Origin: Tetrapyrgos nigripes
Taxonomy: Eukaryota; Basidiomycota; Agaricomycetes; Agaricales; Campanellaceae
Direction: 5' to 3'
Length of the DNA stretch: 64,000 nucleotides
Assembly: GCA_013368315.1 (NCBI GenBank)
Contig: JAACJM010000086.1
Location: 62,001 to 126,000 of the forward strand
In this document: positions 56,124 to 64,000 of the stretch, in pieces
Position numbering within the stretch: the first letter of the stretch is position 1
Layout of the letters: every line of letters begins with the position of its first letter
Notes under the pieces: model-generated
Seen by the model: only the letters and a program-made list of their open reading frames with translations
Told to the model about the DNA's origin: nothing
Database searches by the model: none
Made by a program: the position numbers and the translations under genes

Positions 56124-58225
56124 TTAGAAATATGCCTGTGTTTCAAACACTTGATTAATTGAGCTCAGCCTCAGCAAAAATGATGCTACTCACAGCCGCG
56201 TTGGGTGGACTGGCACAACCACCGATTCTGTAGATACGAGGAAAAGAGACAGGTAGATTAGATTAACAGCCTAAGGGAAAAACAGAGCACCAAGCGAAAC
56301 CAATACTCACATGGCAAGAGGCCAAGATGAAAAGAAGAAAGTGTATCGTCCAGTTTCGGCACAAACTTCAGATAACTTCTCCAAGTCAAACATTTCACCT
56401 GCACAATGGGAATAACGGATAAAAAGGTGACAGTTAGTCGGATCGACACCGTGAAAAGTACAGAAGATGACGAAAACCCATACACACCTATTGGCATGCC
56501 CCATAGACTATCCAACGGAAATGGACGGGGTGATGGTAATCAGATCTTGCCTAAAGGACTCATGAGCAGCGACGGAAGCACATACCCAAGTATAGTCTGC
56601 AGGAAGATGAGGTTAAGTCAGCCATCGCAATCCAGTCATTAGTGCGACTTACTTGATGCATATGCAGTACCCCTTCGGGAGGAGGCCATCTCTGTGCGAT
56701 GTCATTAGCTTCCCGAAATAAACCCTAATTCGGTCCAACCGACCTCGAGAGCAGGCTGGTCGGACGCGATAGCCGCAAAATGGTTGTTCCTTTACAAACC
56801 AGTCGTTTGTATGTCAATTCCTGGCAAACTGATGATACAAGCGATGCATACCATAAAAAGCGTTTCATGTCCTCGGACTGCTCAATACCGGCGCTGTTGA
56901 AGGTTACACTGCTCAGAAACACGACAACCCAATTGAAAGAAAAAGAAAGAAAGAAAACATACAAAGTTTCCGGCTTGCCGATTAACTCATCCCTTTCTTC
57001 CTGGGACGTAGTATGATATTTCTGGATAAACCCGGCACGGACGAGTAGAATATCCCCTTGCCGGAATTTGACACCTTGTTTCTGAGCACAGGCTTCGAGA
57101 TCCGCGACAGTAAATCCGTGAGTCGTCCATGGATTGTAGGGTAACTTCTTGTCGTTTGACCCTTCGGTAAAGAACTTGACAAGATCCAACAAGACACCTC
57201 TCCCGCAGATTCCATGAGAGGCCCAGTCTGTCAGTTAGAGACGCGTTATTAACGCCGAGTGATTCGGGGTTTAATGAAAAAACGTTGAGACCAAAGCCCC
57301 GAAAAATAGAGGTCCGAGAAACTCAGGGTACGCGCTCAACGAAGAGATATTTACTCACTCTGGATACCAATCTTAGTTATCAAAGGATCGATATTGCTCG
57401 GGTCTGACATCGGAACGACACCAACAGCCAGGGTATCCTTGTGTACACTTCAAATCGTGAGTCAGTACTACCGCAAAAACGGTAAAAATAAAAACAGAAT
57501 CACGGTTGACACTCAACTTGTTATAGAATACGCTATGTTCTTGGATGCCGAAATGCCTAAGGCCGTCCCACTGAGAGCCAGATTGAGTGTTCTAAAGAGT
57601 CAAGGTGAATAAAAAGCCGTAAGAAACCAGAGTCAGCGAGGATTAGCCATCCCGCTGCCGCCCAACTGTACAAAAGAAACCATGACGTACTATGTGGATT
57701 TCATCATCTCGAACAGCTGCTCGGTCATACTTGTTCATCATATTCACTTCGGGAGCCTTACGACCGAAGAGAGGGCTGGACGGAAAGTTGAGAGGCCTGT
57801 CATGAATTCGTGAATGAACAGCATCACTATCAACAACCATTCGACCAGAATAACGAACAAAGTACGCACCAGTTTAGTGATACACATTTTCCTGTTCTGA
57901 AGATACAACCCGTCAGTCAGTAACGTTACAGGACCGACAGGTAGAGATGACGAATGACATACACAAACTCCTCAACAGCAGCCCGTTTGACAACCTCGTC
58001 TGTGAGCATGTTGACAGTTCCGAGCTCATCGTCTTGACCCCAAACTTCCCATGCACAGCCCTTTAGCCCTTTGAAGTCTGGAAGGTCATCAAATGTAGGG
58101 AGGTTCTTCCAGTCTTTCGCGACGGCGACGGCGGCCTTATCCTTGTTGTCCTTGGTGGTGTCTTTGTTGTCCTTGCTGGACGGGTTCATCCAATTAAGGA
58201 TCCTTGACAAACGCTTGGTAGTCAT
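56124..58225 (-). CDS. Cyclase-family metal-dependent hydrolase (PF04199)
   Basis: A homologue of kynurenine formamidase/isatin hydrolase-type enzymes; the natural substrate in fungi is not known. Start ATG 58223-58225; stop TAA 56124-56126 after GGCASPPNAAAYF. Conserved blocks are PDFKGLKGCAWEVWGQDDELG, LNFPSSPLFGRKAPEV, the metal-site motif QSGSQWDGLRHFG (H-x-G-T-H-x-D in bacterial members), WASHGICGRGVLLDLVKFF, KFRQGDILLVRAGF, FAAIASDQPALERWP and LHMHQ. Exons are small. Near the C-terminus two consecutive micro-exons of 11 nt (56586-56596) and 20 nt (56488-56507) are needed to read HQTILGLWGMPIGEMFDLE in frame. The last junction, GT..ACACAG, adds only AYF. The first residues are Lys/Asp-rich (KDNKD repeats). 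Probably cytosolic, as no signal peptide is present. Confidence 0.88.
56488..56596 (-). other. Two consecutive micro-exons (11 and 20 nt) in the cyclase gene
   Basis: On the minus strand CTGCAG/ACTATACTTGG/GTATGT defines an 11-nt exon at 56586-56596, and GGATAG/TCTATGG..CCAATAG/GTGTGT a 20-nt exon at 56488-56507. Reading through the first without the next intron runs into a stop after SPLGKI, whereas splicing both gives the conserved LWGMPIGEMFDLE. Automated gene callers are likely to miss these. Confidence 0.75.
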
Positions 58226-58561
58226 CGAGAATGAAACAGAAAGCTGGTATAAGCTCCAATAGACATCGAGTATTTAAAAGAATGGACATGAGAGAACACT
58301 TGACCGGGTAATGGAAATAACGAGAAGCGGCGGCGGAAGAAGTCTGACGTTGAAACCGTGATGCATCATATGACAGAACAGGCTCTCGCCAATTGCAGCC
58401 CTAGCCCTGCCCAGCTGAGAGTAGTAAGTACCGCCGATCAGCAGTCAAAGAAGCTGGATTAAAAAAGGTTATTGATAATGTACAGTACATAATGCAATAA
58501 GAAATCCCTGAGCGTGTCCTTCCTAGCTTCATACAACGTCTTCATCTCCAAAACAAGAACT

Positions 58562-61116
<2,555 letters not shown>

Positions 61117-63162
61117 ATTAGTGACTGTAACGAGTTAAATAGCTTTTTTACGGGGAACCGCACGATAAAAAGTGGGGAAGAAGAGACGCGAACGAGTAGA
61201 ATGACTCCTCGTTGTCGAGGGAGATGAGTAGGATGTTATTTTCCTTTGTTTACCAAACACTTCGGACGGATATCGATAGGCTCGTGACCATCCGGCTCTG
61301 TGACGTCATGCAAGCTAACTAGGTTTGGCTTGACCAAACAAACGCAGCAGAGCGAATGGGAGCGAGTCTAGGATATCGGCAATATACTTATAGGATTCGG
61401 ACGACCAGTACTCGCAGTCGAGCCACTTTCTTAGGTTGTCTCGTGGTCATTCGTGAAGACAGTCTGTGAAAAAGGGTGTCTAGAAAAAAGCTTGTCCAGA
61501 TTCAGGTGTTAGTTAATTATTACAAAATGGTCCCATACGACCGGAACGTCTGAGTGGTAAGTGCATGTCTTGACTCACTATATTGCCTCACTGGCTAGTC
61601 ACTGACTCATTGGCTGAATTTCTAGGTGAACACACTTGCTGGCTCATAGATGCAGCGTGGTAGAATACGAGGCGACACAAATAGTACCCAATACATTTTC
61701 AGCCTGTCGTCACCATCATACATATCGCGCGCAGTTAGCCCGTACCCAGACGCGTTACAAGGCCGCGCAGCTCGGTGCGAGCAGCGGCACAACCTCCTAT
61801 TGACCTTTCTGGGCACTCATTGACCAATTGCTATACCTTCTCCACTTATCTCTGGTGAAGCCACAGACACCAAGCTCCGCCACTCTAACCATCACTGATG
61901 GGAATTCTTCGAAGTTACTACGATTCTTCTGGTCTCAAGGATACTGCATCGCCTGTTTTTGCATCTACACAGAGACCCTGGCTCTCTCCAGCCATCATCG
62001 TATGCATGCCATTGTGGACTCAGAGTGCGGGTGCTATCTTCTGATCCTTGTCAGTGGCTCGCAAGTACGAGGCACCTAGAATAACCTGAAATGCCCGCAC
62101 TCAAGGTCCTCAGACTGTAGAAAATCATACAAAATACCCCGACGGTTTCGGGATCATTACGAACCAACGGAATCTCGATAGGGAATATCACTGTCTACTG
62201 CTCAATCTGACATACGTATTGAACCAGGCGCTCGAAATTTTTTGGGGAGGGCAACCTTCGGCCAGGGGAAGTGGGTCAACAAATCCTTTCCGCCTGTTTG
62301 AAACAGCCACCAGGAGAGGATAAAAAAGGAACGATATCCCTTACCAGAACTCCGGAAACACTGTGATGTGCCGCGTTGCAAAAGAGGGCATCCTTCTCCG
62401 TAGTCCTTACTGACAGGTAAGTTACAGTTTCCCCTCCATAAAAATTTTCTTTTGGGCTTTTGTGTCTTCCTAAGCTTTACTAAATGAAAGCATCATGTTT
62501 CTCCGTTGAATCCGCACGAAAGTCACAGCCGGTCATTCTGATTCATCCTGATTATAGTAGGGACTCGATCCGCCCCTTAATGGTGCCTTATAACCAGAGT
62601 CGAAATCTCAGCTCAGATACCTCAAATTCGTCCGTGTAACCCGGCTACCAGTGACTAGTTAAGTACTGGGTCTGACTTAGAGTTTTCGTGGAACTTGTGT
62701 CATCTACTTACAGTGTACGATATATTTGGAACGGATACTCAAGTGTAAGCGGAATTTTTGAAATCTGCCGGTTCACCCATTTGCGAGTTCGTGGAAGCCG
62801 ATGGTCATTCATATGGAGCTGGTACAGAATTTGTGGCATCGATTACCAGCTGCACGCTGTGCCATTGTGGCACTACCGCAGGTCCATACAGAAAATTGTT
62901 CCGATGATTCAACAGCTCGGCGATTGCATTTCTGAAGCCTTCTTCATCTAGTAATTGAACAAATCAAGGCGGAGGCCTGTCACAGCGTGTTTACAAAATG
63001 ATATTCGTTGTTGGTTAAGGTGCATTGCCTTGCCTAGCCGAGATGCCGCAAAAAGGTATTGCGATGCGTCATAGGAGATACACCAGGCCAAACATTGACA
63101 CACAATTCTTTTCCCAACATTTCGTTGCACTGGCACTAACAGCGAGAAGGTAAACGCGCCGC
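61117..63162. other. Intergenic region
   Basis: About 2 kb upstream of PRP4 and of the small basic protein, which are transcribed divergently. Open frames here are short and not linked by convincing splice sites; no tRNA or repeat was recognised. The first 100-150 bp should contain the PRP4 promoter. Confidence 0.4.
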
Positions 63163-63707
63163 ATGGTGAAGACAGATGGCACGAATAAGGGGAAACACCC
63201 AAAGAGATTTCTAGAGCAGACTGTGCACAATTATATTCCTCGTCTTAACTTTTGTTCAATACTGACAGCGATTTTAGGATGCACTGCAACTGGCCAGCTC
63301 CATCGCAAGCACTCAGGAAGAAAAGGCGCAAGTGAGAGCTGAGAAGCATCGCTCCGGACAGGTACGTTGATGACCGGGTTCCAATGTGACAGACACCGGT
63401 GCATGATAGCTTTTTTTGATCCCAGGCAGAGACGTCAAAGTCCCCTCGGATGTCCGCAGCAAAAGCGAAATTGGTACGTCCTTTCAATGCTGCTGTCTGC
63501 AATGTGGACGATTTGGTCTAGCCGTGATTTTTCCACCAGGAAGAGACCAAAGCTCGACTCGCTTCGCAGCGAGCAAAGCTGAAAAAGACGAAACATCGTG
63601 GCAATGCGGCGGCATCGACATTAGCGACCAATTCGAATCAGAGAAAAACCAAAAATACGTCTTTGGCTACGAGTAAACCCAAGAGAAAAAGTGTCTCATT
63701 TGTGTAG
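63163..63707 (+). CDS. Small basic coiled-coil protein, 119 aa, unknown function
   Basis: Four short exons, 63163-63222, 63278-63361, 63426-63473 and 63540-63707, all with phase-0 junctions, encode 119 aa; each is too short to stand out alone. The first intron has a weak donor (GTGCAC) but a good CTGAC branch site and ATTTTAG acceptor. The protein starts MVKTDGTNKGKHPKRFLEQ, has a helical, heptad-like centre (LQLASSIASTQEEKAQVRAE, AAKAKLEETKARLASQRAKL) and a Lys-rich tail ending in KPKRKSVSFV. KSVSF fits the K-x-V-x-F docking motif for protein phosphatase 1, although a five-residue match can occur by chance. Strong basicity suggests a nuclear or nucleolar protein. I do not recognise the family. 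Confidence 0.7.
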
Positions 63708-64000
63708 GAGCATCTTCATGGTTATGATATGCTCACTTTCGCGCCTTTCATGCAGAAATTTCTTTCTTCCACTTATGTAGCTTCGAGACGATGTGATCAA
63801 GAGTTCCTGGCCAAGCACTACATTGGCTACTTTTTTGATTTGATCGTACTCGGATGCGTTGGCGAGAAACGTCATGGAGTCCTTGCGATCCTTTGCAACC
63901 GTAAGTAATCTCGATTCAAAGGATTATGGCGGCGCCCTCTGAACCGGTTTTTTTCTTGACATCCGAGTTCTTACTGAGGCTGACTTGAGCCCGATGAGTT
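63708..64000. other. Window edge with a possible minus-strand coding remnant
   Basis: On the minus strand a frame from about 63937 down to 63696 reads plausibly (LTVAKDRKDSMTFLANASEYDQIKKVANVVLGQELLI), but it overlaps the stop of the small basic protein gene and has no recognised family or splice sites. It could be the last exon of a gene lying mostly outside the window. No firm call is made. Confidence 0.3.

Noticed and set aside
63696..63937. Minus-strand frame at the window edge as a definite gene
   Set aside because: It overlaps the coding end of the 119-aa gene, has no start or splice evidence inside the window and matches no family I know.

Overview
The window looks like nuclear DNA of an agaricomycete (mushroom-forming) basidiomycete. 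Most genes are broken by short introns of about 50-70 nt with GT..AG ends and CTNAC-like branch points. The families seen are typical of that group: DUF6533 seven-helix proteins, DUF6593 proteins, a DIRS-like tyrosine-recombinase retrotransposon, a PL4 rhamnogalacturonan lyase and a CE1-type esterase. Family assignments come from reading the translations; no database search was possible.

Layout. 0.17-2.5 kb: a many-exon DHA1-type MFS transporter (-) with two apparent single-base frame breaks, and upstream of it a 176-bp TA-flanked MITE. 3.3-5.1 kb: an intronless 597-aa protein of unknown function (-). 5.1-8.3 kb: gene-poor. 8.3-9.0 kb: the small replication protein A subunit RPA3 (-), with all four exons resolved. 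9.6-17.2 kb: a direct duplication of an unrecognised acidic, Ser-rich gene (-). Its two copies flank a single-pass membrane protein (+); copy 2 carries an 11-bp tandem duplication and a further frame break. 18.3-22.2 kb: a convergent pair of secreted pectin/hemicellulose enzymes, a feruloyl-esterase-like CE1 (+) and a PL4 lyase (-).

24.4-44.5 kb is an AT-rich transposon island. It holds one complete DUF6533 gene (24.4-26.2 kb). A second DUF6533 gene has been split into two halves (26.4-27.0 and 36.5-38.6 kb) by a 9.5-kb DIRS-like element. A related copy lies in inverted orientation (42.8-44.5 kb). The DIRS element carries gag, RT/RNase H and tyrosine recombinase on the minus strand and is itself interrupted by two related LTR-like repeats in opposite orientations. 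The right half of the split gene also carries a 1,005-bp solo LTR with a 5-bp target duplication. Between the inverted DUF6533 copies sits a 3.3-kb TIR element with TTATAA-rich subterminal regions.

45.1-64 kb is ordinary euchromatic gene space: a 2,006-aa protein of unknown function with an RG-rich tail (+), a DUF6593 protein (-), shugoshin (-), a cyclase-family (PF04199) hydrolase with two consecutive micro-exons (-), the PRP4 spliceosomal kinase (-), and a 119-aa basic protein with a PP1-docking-like C-terminus (+). Housekeeping genes (RPA3, SGO1, PRP4) and accessory genes are interspersed, and no single pathway cluster is evident beyond the two secreted carbohydrate esterase/lyase genes.
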